Origin: Pseudomonas paracarnis
GTDB taxonomy: Bacteria > Pseudomonadota > Gammaproteobacteria > Pseudomonadales > Pseudomonadaceae
DNA length: 64,000 nucleotides
Direction of reading: 5' to 3'
Assembly: GCF_904063055.1 (NCBI RefSeq)
Contig: NZ_CAJFCN010000006.1
Location: forward strand, 124,001 to 188,000
Below the pieces are notes generated by a model that made no database searches, had not been told where the DNA came from, and worked only from the letters and a program-made list of their open reading frames with translations. Shown piece by piece: positions 1 to 7,735 of this stretch. How positions within the stretch are numbered: the stretch's first letter is position 1; each line of letters starts with the position of its first letter. A program made the position numbers and the translations under genes.

Positions 1-676
1 GCATGATCTTGAACGGCAGCGAGATGATCAACGGTGACAGCATCATCATACCCATGGCCATCAACACGCTCGCCACCACCAGGTCGATGATCAGGAACGG
101 GATGAAGATCATGAAGCCAATCTGGAACGCGGTCTTCAGTTCGGAGGTGACGAACGCCGGCACCAGAATAGTCAGCGGCGCCTGGTCCGGGGTAGCGATG
201 TCGGTGCGCTTGGACAGACGCATGAACAGCTCAAGGTCGCTGGAGCGGGTTTGCGACAGCATGAAGTCCTTGATCGGGCCCTGAGCCTTGTCGATGGCAT
301 CCTGGGCTGTGAGCTTTTCCGCCAGATAAGGTTGCAGGGCTTGCTGGTTCACCTTGTCGAACACCGGCGCCATGATGAACAGCGTCAAAAACAGCGCCAT
401 GCCGGTGAGGATCTGGTTCGATGGCGTCTGCTGCAGGCCCAGGGCCTGGCGCAGGATCGAGAAGACGATGATGATCCGCGTAAAGCTGGTCATCAGCATG
501 ACGAACGCCGGGATAAAACTCAGCGCCGTCATGATCAGCAGGATCTGCAGGCTGACCGAATATTCCTGCGCGCCCGCCGCGTTGGTGCCCAGGGTGATCG
601 CCGGGATCGACAACGGGTCGGCGCCCAGGGCCATCGGTGCGGCCAGCAACAGCATGAGCGTCAACAAAACGCGCAT
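1..676 (-). CDS. fliP: Flagellar export gate protein FliP, 3' end cut by window edge
   Basis: FliP is an inner-membrane subunit of the flagellar type III export gate, assembling with FliQ and FliR. The 225 codons present start at an ATG (complement of 674-676) that overlaps the fliO stop by one base (TAATG), so translation is probably coupled. A signal peptide ([19 protein letters not shown]) is followed by an IPAI stretch, a hydrophobic segment ending in [19 protein letters not shown], and further membrane helices with [20 protein letters not shown]. Typical FliP is about 250 residues, so roughly the last 25 are beyond the edge. It is the last visible gene of fliL-M-N-O-P; fliQ, fliR and flhB would be expected next. 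Confidence 0.96.
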   Translation of the reverse strand, partial: MRVLLTLMLLLAAPMALGADPLSIPAITLGTNAAGAQEYSVSLQILLIMTALSFIPAFVMLMTSFTRIIIVFSILRQALGLQQTPSNQILTGMALFLTLFIMAPVFDKVNQQALQPYLAEKLTAQDAIDKAQGPIKDFMLSQTRSSDLELFMRLSKRTDIATPDQAPLTILVPAFVTSELKTAFQIGFMIFIPFLIIDLVVASVLMAMGMMMLSPLIISLPFKIM

Positions 677-1110
677 TACTTCTTATCCTTCTGATCCTTG
701 CCCAGCAACTCCATCAGGCGCTGGGCGAATTCTGGCGTGGCGGCTTCGGTCTTGACCGCGTCCACCGGGGTCTTGAGTACATGCAGCGGGGTGATGCGGC
801 CGGGGGTGATGCCGAGCAGGATCTGCTCCTCGCCCACCTGCACCAGCACCAGCCGATCACGCGGGCCGAGGGCGCGCGAGCCCACCAGCTCGATCACTTG
901 GCCGTTGCCCGGGCCGATGCGCTGCACGCGGCGCATCAACCAGGCCAGCACGAAGATCAGGCCAATCACCAGCAACAGGCCCAGCACCAGTTGCGTCAAC
1001 TGCCCACTGACACTGCCGACCGCTGGCGTCGCAGCCACCTGCGCCACCGGCTCCGCCGCCAGGGCGCTCAATGGCAGCGCCAGCAACAGTCCCGCCATCG
1101 AGTACTTCAT
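676..1110 (-). CDS. fliO: Flagellar assembly protein FliO
   Basis: FliO is a small membrane protein that helps assemble the FliP export-gate core. The 144-residue product has an N-terminal signal-like segment (residues 1-19), one strong transmembrane helix at about 40-60 ([20 protein letters not shown]), and a basic cytoplasmic domain with the FliO pattern [20 protein letters not shown]. The C-terminus is lysine-rich. It lies between fliN and fliP, with one base between it and the fliN stop, so it is read as part of the fliL operon. Family members diverge in sequence, so the call rests on both pattern and position. Confidence 0.93.
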   Translation of the reverse strand: MKYSMAGLLLALPLSALAAEPVAQVAATPAVGSVSGQLTQLVLGLLLVIGLIFVLAWLMRRVQRIGPGNGQVIELVGSRALGPRDRLVLVQVGEEQILLGITPGRITPLHVLKTPVDAVKTEAATPEFAQRLMELLGKDQKDKK

Positions 1111-1111
1111 C

Positions 1112-1579
1112 TCAGCGCAACTTCTTGATGCGTTCGCTCGGGCTGATCACGTCGGTCAGGCGGATGCCGAACTTCTCGTTGACCACCACCACCTCGCCAT
1201 GGGCAATCAGGGTGCCGTTGACCAGCACGTCCAACGGCTCGCCGGCCAGGCGGTCCAGCTCGATCACCGAGCCCTGGTTGAGCTGCAACAGGTTGCGGAT
1301 GTTGATTTCGGTGCTGCCCACTTCCATGGAAATCGACACCGGGATGTCGAGGATCACATCCAGGTTCGGGCCGTCGAGGCTCACCGGGTCGTTGTTCTTC
1401 GGCACGCTGCCGAATTCTTCCATGGCCAGGCGGTTGCCGGCCGGCGCGGTAGCGGCGTCGGCGGCCAGCAGCGCGTCGATGTCGTCCTGGCCAACATCGC
1501 CGGTTTCTTCCAGGGCCGCAGCCCACTCGTCAGCCAGGGCCTGGTCTTCGGCGGAAGTATTTTCGTGTTCGGTAGCCAT
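1112..1579 (-). CDS. fliN: Flagellar motor switch protein FliN
   Basis: FliN forms the lower C-ring with FliM and takes part in switching and in docking the FliH-FliI export ATPase. The 155-residue product has an acidic, Ala-rich N-terminal half (about 1-75) and a C-terminal SpoA domain with ILDIPVSISMEVGSTEINI and LLQLNQGSVIELDRLAGEPL, ending in a VISPSERIKKLR tail. The open frame extends upstream by 22 codons to 1645, but that part overlaps the end of fliM and looks non-coding. The ATG at 1579, preceding MATEHENTSAED, fits the family. Confidence 0.96.
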   Translation of the reverse strand: MATEHENTSAEDQALADEWAAALEETGDVGQDDIDALLAADAATAPAGNRLAMEEFGSVPKNNDPVSLDGPNLDVILDIPVSISMEVGSTEINIRNLLQLNQGSVIELDRLAGEPLDVLVNGTLIAHGEVVVVNEKFGIRLTDVISPSERIKKLR

Positions 1580-1622
1580 TACATGTCCTCGGCGCAGCAA
1601 ACAATCATGAATTGGGGTTGAA

Positions 1623-2591
1623 TCAGCGGCGGTTGATCGGCTCAACCACTTGCAGCGCCAGGTTGCCCTTGTGGGAACCGAGCTTGACCTTGAATGACGG
1701 CACGCCGTTGGCGCGCATGATCAACTCTTCCGGCAAGTCGACGGGGATGATGTCCCCAGGCGCCATGTGCAAAATATCGCGCAGGCGCAACTGACGGCGG
1801 GCCACGGTGGCGCTCAACGGCACGTCGACGTCCAGCAGGTCTTCGCGCAGGGCCTTGACCCAGCGTTCGTCCTGGTCGTCGAGGTCGGACTGGAAGCCGG
1901 CGTCGAGCATTTCGCGCACCGGCTCGATCATCGAGTACGGCATGGTCACGTGCAGGTCGCCGCCACCGCCATCGAGTTCGATGTGGAAGGTCGACACCAC
2001 AATGGCCTCGCTCGGCCCGACGATGTTGGCCATGGCCGGGTTCACTTCCGAGTTGATGTACTCGAAGTTGACTTCCATGATCGCCTGCCAGGCTTCCTTC
2101 AAGTCGATGAAGGCCTGCTCCAGCACCATGCGTACCACGCGCAGTTCGGTGGGGGTGAATTCACGCCCTTCGATCTTGGCGTGACGGCCGTCGCCGCCGA
2201 AGAAGTTGTCCACCAGCTTGAACACCAGCTTGGCGTCGAGGATGAACAGCGCAGTGCCGCGCAACGGCTTGATCTTGACCAGGTTGAGGCTGGTAGGCAC
2301 GTACAGCGAGTGTACGTATTCACCGAACTTCATCACCTGCACACCGCCCACGGCCACGTCCGCCGAGCGGCGCAGCATGTTGAACATGCTGATGCGGGTG
2401 TAGCGGGCAAAGCGTTCGTTGATCATCTCCAGGGTCGGCATGCGTCCCCGCACGATGCGATCCTGGCTGGTCAGGTCATAACTTTTGACGCTGCCGGGTT
2501 CGGCAGCCATTTCGGTCTGTACCAGACCATCGTCCACGCCATGCAACAGCGCATCGATTTCATCCTGGGACAGCAGGTCTTGCACGGCCAT
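1623..2591 (-). CDS. fliM: Flagellar motor switch protein FliM
   Basis: FliM is the C-ring component that binds CheY-P through its N-terminus and bridges FliG and FliN. At 322 residues it has the usual length. The N-terminal CheY-binding motif LLSQDEIDALLHGV is at residues 6-19. The central CheC-like domain carries the family stretch MINERFARYTRISMFNMLR, and a C-terminal SpoA domain ends in GNLALQVVEPINRR. It lies 9 bp downstream of fliL and upstream of fliN in the fliL operon. Confidence 0.98.
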   Translation of the reverse strand: MAVQDLLSQDEIDALLHGVDDGLVQTEMAAEPGSVKSYDLTSQDRIVRGRMPTLEMINERFARYTRISMFNMLRRSADVAVGGVQVMKFGEYVHSLYVPTSLNLVKIKPLRGTALFILDAKLVFKLVDNFFGGDGRHAKIEGREFTPTELRVVRMVLEQAFIDLKEAWQAIMEVNFEYINSEVNPAMANIVGPSEAIVVSTFHIELDGGGGDLHVTMPYSMIEPVREMLDAGFQSDLDDQDERWVKALREDLLDVDVPLSATVARRQLRLRDILHMAPGDIIPVDLPEELIMRANGVPSFKVKLGSHKGNLALQVVEPINRR

Positions 2592-2600
2592 GTCGTGATC

Positions 2601-3101
2601 CTACTGCAATACGAAGTTAGTGAAGAGCGCCTGCTCGACCACAACTTTGCCGAGTTCTTTCTGGGCCACTTCCTGCACGCTGGCAGTGACCTTCTGGCGC
2701 AGCATTTCCTGGCCGACTGGCGTGGCAAGGCTGTCGAAGCTCTGCCCGGAGAACAGCATCACCAGGTTGTTGCGGATCACCGGCATATGCACCTTGAGGG
2801 CATCCAGGTCCGCCTGGTTGCGCGCCAGCAAGGTGATGCTCACCTGCAGGTAGCGTTGACGACCATTCTGGTTGTAGTTGGCGACAAAGGCCGGAAGCAT
2901 CTGTTCGAAGATTGCCGGTTGCTTGACGTTCGTGGCGGCTTCGGCGGCGGGCGCCGGTTTGCTCGCACTGCTGTGCATGATGTACCAAGTGCCGCCCACC
3001 GACGCACCGATGGCCAGAAGCAGGCCCAGCACAATCATCAGGATCAGCTTGAGCTTGCCTTTGCCTGCGGGGGGAGTTGCTGCGTCGTCGCTCTTCGCCA
3101 T
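2601..3101 (-). CDS. fliL: Flagellar basal body-associated protein FliL
   Basis: FliL is a single-pass inner-membrane protein next to the stator units. The product is 166 residues: a short Lys-rich cytoplasmic end, one transmembrane helix at about 18-38 (LILMIVLGLLLAIGASVGGT), a variable linker, and the periplasmic FliL domain with RQRYLQVSITLLARNQADL and the C-terminal VVEQALFTNFVLQ. It is the first gene of fliL-M-N-O-P. A sigma-54 type promoter lies 52-65 bp upstream of its start. Confidence 0.95.
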   Translation of the reverse strand: MAKSDDAATPPAGKGKLKLILMIVLGLLLAIGASVGGTWYIMHSSASKPAPAAEAATNVKQPAIFEQMLPAFVANYNQNGRQRYLQVSITLLARNQADLDALKVHMPVIRNNLVMLFSGQSFDSLATPVGQEMLRQKVTASVQEVAQKELGKVVVEQALFTNFVLQ

Positions 3102-3152
3102 GCCAATAATCCGTCACTATTCGGGGATTCGTAGATCTATGGCAAGGCAAGA

Positions 3153-3166
3153 GCAAGTGTTATGCC
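3153..3166 (-). promoter_or_regulatory. Sigma-54 (-24/-12) promoter of the fliL operon
   Basis: On the minus strand the sequence reads CTGGCATAACACTTGCTC, with the invariant GG and GC separated by exactly 10 bases, against the consensus TGGCAC-N5-TTGCT. It lies about 50 bp upstream of the fliL ATG. FleQ or FleR would be the expected activator in Pseudomonas; this is inferred. Confidence 0.75.
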
Positions 3167-3201
3167 AGAGTTGGCTGAGGCGAAGACAACCTAAATCAAA
3201 T

Positions 3202-3288
3202 GTGGGAGCTGGCTTGCCTGCGATGGCGGTAGGTCAGTGCACATGTGTGTCACTGACCCACCGCCATCGCAGGCAAGCCAGCTCCCAC
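3202..3288. repeat. REPIN (inverted REP pair), fliL-fliK interval
   Basis: This 87-bp element has two inverted arms, GTGGGAGCTGGCTTGCCTGC on the left and its complement on the right, around a short centre that can itself pair. It is an extragenic REP doublet of the P. fluorescens type. It sits between fliK (stop at 3312) and the fliL promoter and could form a hairpin at the 3' end of fliK mRNA. Confidence 0.92.
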
Positions 3289-3311
3289 ACTGACCGGGTT
3301 TGAACAGGAAG

Positions 3312-4616
3312 TCAGGCGTAGTAGTCGACCGCGCTGGAGCCAATCACGCTCTGACTCACTGGCGCCGCCACTTCGGCCACGTCCACAGGGCCACCGGCGT
3401 CGCCGCTGTCAGCACGCCTGCCGCTGCCACTGACGCCTCGCGCCTGGCTCTGCTGTTGCTGCTGGTCCTGGCCCCGCGACTGGTCGGACACGTTCACATC
3501 CACCTGCCCCATGCCCTGCTGGGCAAACATCTCCCGCAAACGCCCCGACTGGCTCTCCAGCGCTTCACGCACCACCGCATGGCCGCTCATGAAGTTGACC
3601 TGGGCTTGCTGATCCGCCGTCATGTTGACCTTGATATCCAGGCGCCCCAGCTCAGCGGGCTGCAACTGGATCTCGGCCGACTTGAGGTTGGCGCTGGACA
3701 GGTACATCACGCGGTTGACCACCTCTTCGGTCCAGCCGCTCTGATGCATGGCAAGCGGCGCGTTGGCAACCGGCGGCAAGGCGTTGGCGGTTTTGGGCGT
3801 GGCGGCCTGGGTCAGCGCGGCGAGGCGGTTGGCGAAGTCGTCCACGCGGGTGTCGCTGCTGGCGTTCTTGAGGTCCTTGAGGCCGTCATCGATCAGCGCG
3901 CCGAAGGCCTTGTCGCCCCCCTGGTCGGTGCTGTCCTTGGTGGCTTGCTGGTCGACCATGCTGGCCAGGCCGGCGGCAAAGCTCTGCGCGGCGGTCGGCT
4001 GGCCCTGGGGGGCGGGCGCGGCTTTCTGCGGCGCCTGGCTGCTGGCCGAGACGTGACCGCCCTGCTCCATCGCCAGGCGCACGGCCGGCATCGAATCCAG
4101 CGGGTCGGCCTCAGGGTCGAAGGCCGGCTGCTTGGGCTCCTCGGTCACAGCAATGAGCGGCTGGGCCTGGTCATCTTCGGCAGTAACGGCAGGCGCTTGT
4201 ACGGACACAGGGGCTGCCACGGGCGTCACGGCGGCGACCAGCGCCGGGTCGGCCACCGGTTGCTGCGCCAGGGACGGGTCGGCAGGTGGCTCGCCTTCAC
4301 TGTCAGCGTGGTCGTCGCTCTTGGCCGGCTTGGCAGGCAAGGGATTGCCGCTATCGGCAACCGCTGGCGCGCTGGCGGCAGGTTTATCGTCGCCGGCGGC
4401 CGGTTTGGCGCTGGGATCAGAAGCCTTGTCGCGCACGGGTTTGGCTGGCGCGTCGTCGCTCTTGGCCTGCGGCTTGGCAGCTTGCTTGGCAAACACTTGA
4501 GCGAAGCCAGCGCCCTTGTCCCGCGGGGCCGCAGGCGCTACCGCAGGCGTGGCGGCCGGCGCTTGAGGCTTCGCCGCAGTGGCAGCCTGAAGAAGCGAAT
4601 TGGGGACGACTGGCAT
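3312..4616 (-). CDS. fliK: Flagellar hook-length control protein FliK
   Basis: FliK is the secreted molecular ruler that sets hook length and triggers the export specificity switch at FlhB. The product is 434 residues. A long low-complexity region rich in Ala, Pro, Lys and Asp (about 1-260) is followed by the conserved Flg_hook domain (about 290-370) with EIQLQPAELGRLDIKVNM and ESQSGRLREMFAQQGM. A Gln-rich and Gly-rich tail follows. The N-terminal part is poorly conserved in the family, so the C-terminal domain decides the call. The gene has its own sigma-54 promoter and is followed by a REPIN. Confidence 0.93.
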   Translation of the reverse strand: MPVVPNSLLQAATAAKPQAPAATPAVAPAAPRDKGAGFAQVFAKQAAKPQAKSDDAPAKPVRDKASDPSAKPAAGDDKPAASAPAVADSGNPLPAKPAKSDDHADSEGEPPADPSLAQQPVADPALVAAVTPVAAPVSVQAPAVTAEDDQAQPLIAVTEEPKQPAFDPEADPLDSMPAVRLAMEQGGHVSASSQAPQKAAPAPQGQPTAAQSFAAGLASMVDQQATKDSTDQGGDKAFGALIDDGLKDLKNASSDTRVDDFANRLAALTQAATPKTANALPPVANAPLAMHQSGWTEEVVNRVMYLSSANLKSAEIQLQPAELGRLDIKVNMTADQQAQVNFMSGHAVVREALESQSGRLREMFAQQGMGQVDVNVSDQSRGQDQQQQQSQARGVSGSGRRADSGDAGGPVDVAEVAAPVSQSVIGSSAVDYYA

Positions 4617-4667
4617 AAGTTAGGGTCTCCACTGCATGGGGTCGGGGATGCAGTCTATGGAGGTAGA

Positions 4668-4681
4668 GCAAGAGTCGGGCC
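4668..4681 (-). promoter_or_regulatory. Sigma-54 (-24/-12) promoter of fliK
   Basis: The minus strand reads TTGGCCCGACTCTTGCTC, matching TGGCAC-N5-TTGCT with GG-N10-GC spacing. It lies 52-65 bp upstream of the fliK start and just after the 3' end of hptB, so fliK can be transcribed apart from the hsb genes. Confidence 0.78.
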
Positions 4682-4700
4682 AAGTCAGGCCGATAAAATA

Positions 4701-5048
4701 TCAAACCCCAGAAAACCGCTCCCGCTCATGCTCATAAAGCGGCCGAACCAGCGCAAACTCACGATCAATCTGATCCACCAACGCCCCCAAGTCGGAAGCA
4801 GACTTGAAGGACTCGGTCTCCAACCGCTCACACAACGTTGCCAAGCGCAGCGCCCCCAAGTTGCCACTGCTGCCCTTGAAGCTGTGTGCGATGCGCCCCA
4901 ACGTCTTGGCGTCGTCCCGCGCCTTGCGCAGCGCTTGCACGCGCTCTTCAGAGTCATGCAGAAAGGTGTCCAGCAGCGTGGGGTATTCGCTTTCCATGAC
5001 TTCCTGCAAACCCGACAACACCTCGGGGTCCATATGAATCTCAGCCAC
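4701..5048 (-). CDS. hptB: Histidine phosphotransfer protein HptB
   Basis: This is a 115-residue Hpt-domain protein that relays phosphate from hybrid sensor kinases to the response regulator HsbR. The phosphoryl-accepting histidine is His55 in RIAHSFKGSSGNLGA. A GTG start at 5048 is preferred because GGAG lies 7 bases upstream; an internal ATG at 5033 is less well placed. It is 30 bp downstream of hsbR. The order hsbA-hsbR-hptB matches the P. aeruginosa PA3347-PA3345 module, which links sensor kinases to motility and biofilm control through an anti-sigma switch. Confidence 0.9.
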   Translation of the reverse strand: MAEIHMDPEVLSGLQEVMESEYPTLLDTFLHDSEERVQALRKARDDAKTLGRIAHSFKGSSGNLGALRLATLCERLETESFKSASDLGALVDQIDREFALVRPLYEHERERFSGV

Positions 5049-5078
5049 TTGCTCGCTCCTTGATCAAGAATCGGCGGA

Positions 5079-6797
5079 TTATGCCAGAGCCGCCCAACAA
5101 AACTCCACGCAGACAGTGCGCCCGCCATCGGACCAGCCTACAGCGCTGCTCAGTTGACGCACCAGGCTCAGGCCCCGACCAGACAGACGGTCGATGTCCA
5201 CGGGGCGCGCCAGCTCTTGCTCCACATCAAAACCCTGCCCGCTGTCTTCGAGGCGCAAGGTCAGTTTGCCGCCCTTGTCGGTGGGTACCACCTGCACATG
5301 CACGCGCACGTAACCGCTGTCCAACTGCGCCAGGCGCTCATGGCGCTGGCGATAATACTGCGCAAACCCCTGAGCATCGCGCTTGAGCCGTGAGTCCAGG
5401 CCCAGCACGCCATGCTCCAGCGCGTTGGAATACAACTCGGCCATCACACTGTAAAGCGCCCCGCTCTGCGCACGCAGGCCATGGATCTCCAACAGCAGTT
5501 GCAGCAGGTACGGCAACGGGTTGTAGGTCCTGAGCGTCTGGGCGCGGAATTCGAAACTCACCGACCAATCCAGCGGGCAAGACCGGCCGCTGTCGGCATA
5601 CATCGGTTCGGCCGCTCGCAAGGGTTGGCCCGCCTGCAACGTGATCTCGACCATGCTGACGTCATCGCGCGCCTGGCCGCGAAAGGCCGCCAGGGCCTGC
5701 TCGATGTCCTCGAACAGGCGGTCGGGCTCGCGGTTGGCGGCGAACACCTGCTGCAAGCGCTCGGCGCCGAACAGTTGATCGTTGGCGTCAGCGGTGTCGA
5801 GCACGCCGTCGGAAAGCAAAAACACCCGGTCGCCCAACGCCATGGGCCAGACCTCGGTGCTGTCATCGAACGCCTCTGCCGACAACACCCCCAGGGGCAG
5901 GTGCCGCGACATCAATGGCGTGCGCCTGCCCGTGGCGACTTCATGCACATAGCCTTCGGGCATGCCGCCGTTCCACACCTCCACCGCCCGCCGCTGGGCG
6001 CTCAGGCACAGCAAGGTGGCGCAGCAGAACATGTCCACCGGCAGGATGCGCTTGAGCTTGGCGTTCATTTCCCGCAGGGTCTGCGTGAGGCCGTAGCCCT
6101 TGGCGGTCATGCCGTAGAACACTTCGGCCAGGGGCATGGCGCCGATGGCGGCCGGCAAGCCATGGCCGGTGAAATCACCCAGCAACACATGCATGTCACC
6201 CGATGGCGTGTAAGCCGCCAGCAACAAGTCGCCGTTGAACAACGCATAAGGCGATTGCAGATAGCGGATATTCGGCGCGGCGTTGATGCAACCGGAATGG
6301 GCGACCTTGTCGAACACCGCCTTGGCCGCCCGCTGCTCATGCATCAGGTGTTCGTGGTGCCTGGCGATCAGGTCACGCTGTTGCAAAACCGTGGCCTGCA
6401 GGCGGCGCAGGCGGTCCATGGCGTTGATCTTCGCTGCCAGGATCAAGGGGTTATAAGGCTTGGGCAGAAAGTCATCGCCGCCCGCGTCCAGGCACTGGGC
6501 CAGGGCTTCGCTTTCGCGCAGCGACGTGAGGAAGATGATCGGCACCAGCGCCTCCCCCGCCAGTTGCTTGATCTGCCGTGCGGCTTCGAAGCCGTCCATC
6601 ACCGGCATCAGCGCGTCCATCAACACCAGTTGCGGGCGCTCACGGGCAAACACCTCAATCGCTTCGGCGCCGTTGCTGACAGTCAGCACCTGGTGGCCCT
6701 GACGGCGGATGATGCTCGCCAGCAACAGGCGGTCGGCGGCGCTGTCTTCGGCGATCAGGATGGTCAGCGCCTCCAGAACAGGGGCCAGGGCGCTCAA
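5079..6797 (-). CDS. hsbR: HsbR-type response regulator with PP2C phosphatase and kinase domains
   Basis: This 572-residue protein has three parts: an N-terminal receiver domain (about 10-130, phosphoacceptor Asp61 in LVLMDALMPVMDG), a central SpoIIE-like PP2C phosphatase (about 180-390, with GDFTGHGLPAAIGAMPLAEV and LLSDGVLDTADA), and a C-terminal HATPase/anti-sigma kinase-like region (about 410-572, with ELYSNALEHGVLGLD and EDSGQGFDVE). By family knowledge it phosphorylates or dephosphorylates HsbA, depending on HptB. It overlaps the hsbA stop by four bases (ATGA). Confidence 0.93.
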   Translation of the reverse strand: MSALAPVLEALTILIAEDSAADRLLLASIIRRQGHQVLTVSNGAEAIEVFARERPQLVLMDALMPVMDGFEAARQIKQLAGEALVPIIFLTSLRESEALAQCLDAGGDDFLPKPYNPLILAAKINAMDRLRRLQATVLQQRDLIARHHEHLMHEQRAAKAVFDKVAHSGCINAAPNIRYLQSPYALFNGDLLLAAYTPSGDMHVLLGDFTGHGLPAAIGAMPLAEVFYGMTAKGYGLTQTLREMNAKLKRILPVDMFCCATLLCLSAQRRAVEVWNGGMPEGYVHEVATGRRTPLMSRHLPLGVLSAEAFDDSTEVWPMALGDRVFLLSDGVLDTADANDQLFGAERLQQVFAANREPDRLFEDIEQALAAFRGQARDDVSMVEITLQAGQPLRAAEPMYADSGRSCPLDWSVSFEFRAQTLRTYNPLPYLLQLLLEIHGLRAQSGALYSVMAELYSNALEHGVLGLDSRLKRDAQGFAQYYRQRHERLAQLDSGYVRVHVQVVPTDKGGKLTLRLEDSGQGFDVEQELARPVDIDRLSGRGLSLVRQLSSAVGWSDGGRTVCVEFCWAALA

Positions 6798-7099
6798 TTG
6801 ATATCGAACAGTTTGTCGAAGTTGGAGATGGCGAGGATCTTGCGCACGTCGGAGTTGCTGTTCGTCACGCGAACTTCGGCGTCATCACCTCCAGCATGAT
6901 CCCGTAGCAACAGCAGCATGCCGAGGGCTGAACTGTCCATGTAGGTGGCATCCTTGAGGTCGACGATATAGGTCTCGGGCACCTTGTAGAAACGCTCGTA
7001 GGCTTCCCGAAACGCCTGGTGGCTGCCGAAATCGAACCGACCCTTGATTGCGATCGTCAACTTCTTCCCGTCCAGGGATACTTCTGACTCGACTGTCAT
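6794..7099 (-). CDS. hsbA: Anti-sigma factor antagonist HsbA (STAS domain)
   Basis: The 101-residue product is a single STAS domain. The phosphorylatable serine lies in the TYMDSSALGMLLLL motif (Ser56/Ser57). In P. aeruginosa HsbA binds the anti-sigma factor FlgM or, when phosphorylated, a diguanylate cyclase, so it switches between swimming and attachment. The longer frame to 7216 would read into a REPIN; the ATG at 7099 before TVESEVSLDGKK is chosen. It is followed by an ATGA overlap with hsbR. Confidence 0.93.
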   Translation of the reverse strand: MTVESEVSLDGKKLTIAIKGRFDFGSHQAFREAYERFYKVPETYIVDLKDATYMDSSALGMLLLLRDHAGGDDAEVRVTNSNSDVRKILAISNFDKLFDIN

Positions 7100-7176
7100 G
7101 TGACTGCTTCCTTGTCGTTGCACTAGACACAAGGTGTAGCAGCTGAACCGCATCTGAGCAACACAGTGAATCAACT

Positions 7177-7263
7177 GTGGGAGCTGGCTTGCCTGCGATG
7201 GCGGCGTGTCAGCCACTGAATCTTTAACTGAACCACCGCGTTCGCAGGCAAGCCAGCTCCCAC
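7177..7263. repeat. REPIN, fliJ-hsbA interval
   Basis: This 87-bp inverted REP pair has arms GTGGGAGCTGGCTTGCCTGC and complement, with a centre different from the copy at 3202. It lies between the end of fliJ and the start of hsbA and may act as a transcript 3' boundary between the fliE operon and the hsb genes. Confidence 0.92.
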
Positions 7264-7282
7264 ACTGGATTTGTGGTGCCGG

Positions 7283-7732
7283 TTAGAACTGTTCTGGGCG
7301 GGGAAGGCGTTGGGACAATTCATCGAGCAGCTTTTGCTCGCGCTTGTCTTCGATGGCTCGCGCTTCGTCGATGTAGCGCTGCACCAGTTTGCGCAGCCCC
7401 TCGACCCGGGCAAACGCCTGTTGCCAGGCCTCGCGCGCTTTGTCGAGGTTGGCCTCGTGCCAGGCCAGGCTCTGGCGTTGCTGACCAACGGCGGTTTCAA
7501 GCTGATTGAGAAAGCCCTGGTACCCCATCAGCCACTGGCCGGATACACCCTGGCTGCCGCGCTCGATCCACTGTTGCTGGTACTCGCCCCGAAAGCGCTC
7601 CAGGTCGCCCAGCTTGCTTTGGGCCAGGCGCACCTGGCCCTGGAAGTAACCCAGGCGCTGCACGGCGGCTTTCTCGGCCTTTTCGGCCATGTCCACCACC
7701 GGAGCCAGGCGGGCGGCGCGGCTGTTGGCCAT
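7283..7732 (-). CDS. fliJ: Flagellar export chaperone FliJ
   Basis: FliJ is the central stalk-like coiled-coil protein of the FliI export ATPase. The product is 149 residues and almost entirely predicted helical coiled coil, rich in Gln, Arg, Glu and Leu (for example KAAVQRLGYFQGQVRLAQSK). It begins three bases after the fliI stop and is the last gene of fliE-F-G-H-I-J. The family is poorly conserved, so position supports the call. Confidence 0.92.
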   Translation of the reverse strand: MANSRAARLAPVVDMAEKAEKAAVQRLGYFQGQVRLAQSKLGDLERFRGEYQQQWIERGSQGVSGQWLMGYQGFLNQLETAVGQQRQSLAWHEANLDKAREAWQQAFARVEGLRKLVQRYIDEARAIEDKREQKLLDELSQRLPRPEQF

Positions 7733-7735
7733 GGC

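Noticed and set aside
4689..4696. Perfect sigma-28 -10 (GCCGATAA) on the plus strand
   Set aside because: No matching -35 lies 15 bp upstream and it would transcribe antisense into hptB; probably chance.
3300..5063. Long plus-strand open frame (587 codons) opposite fliK and hptB
   Set aside because: It is an antisense shadow of GC-rich codons; composition is His/Arg/Gly-rich and the opposite strand has clear FliK and Hpt domains. The same holds for 10721-12364 and 28296-30218 opposite fliF and flgH-J.
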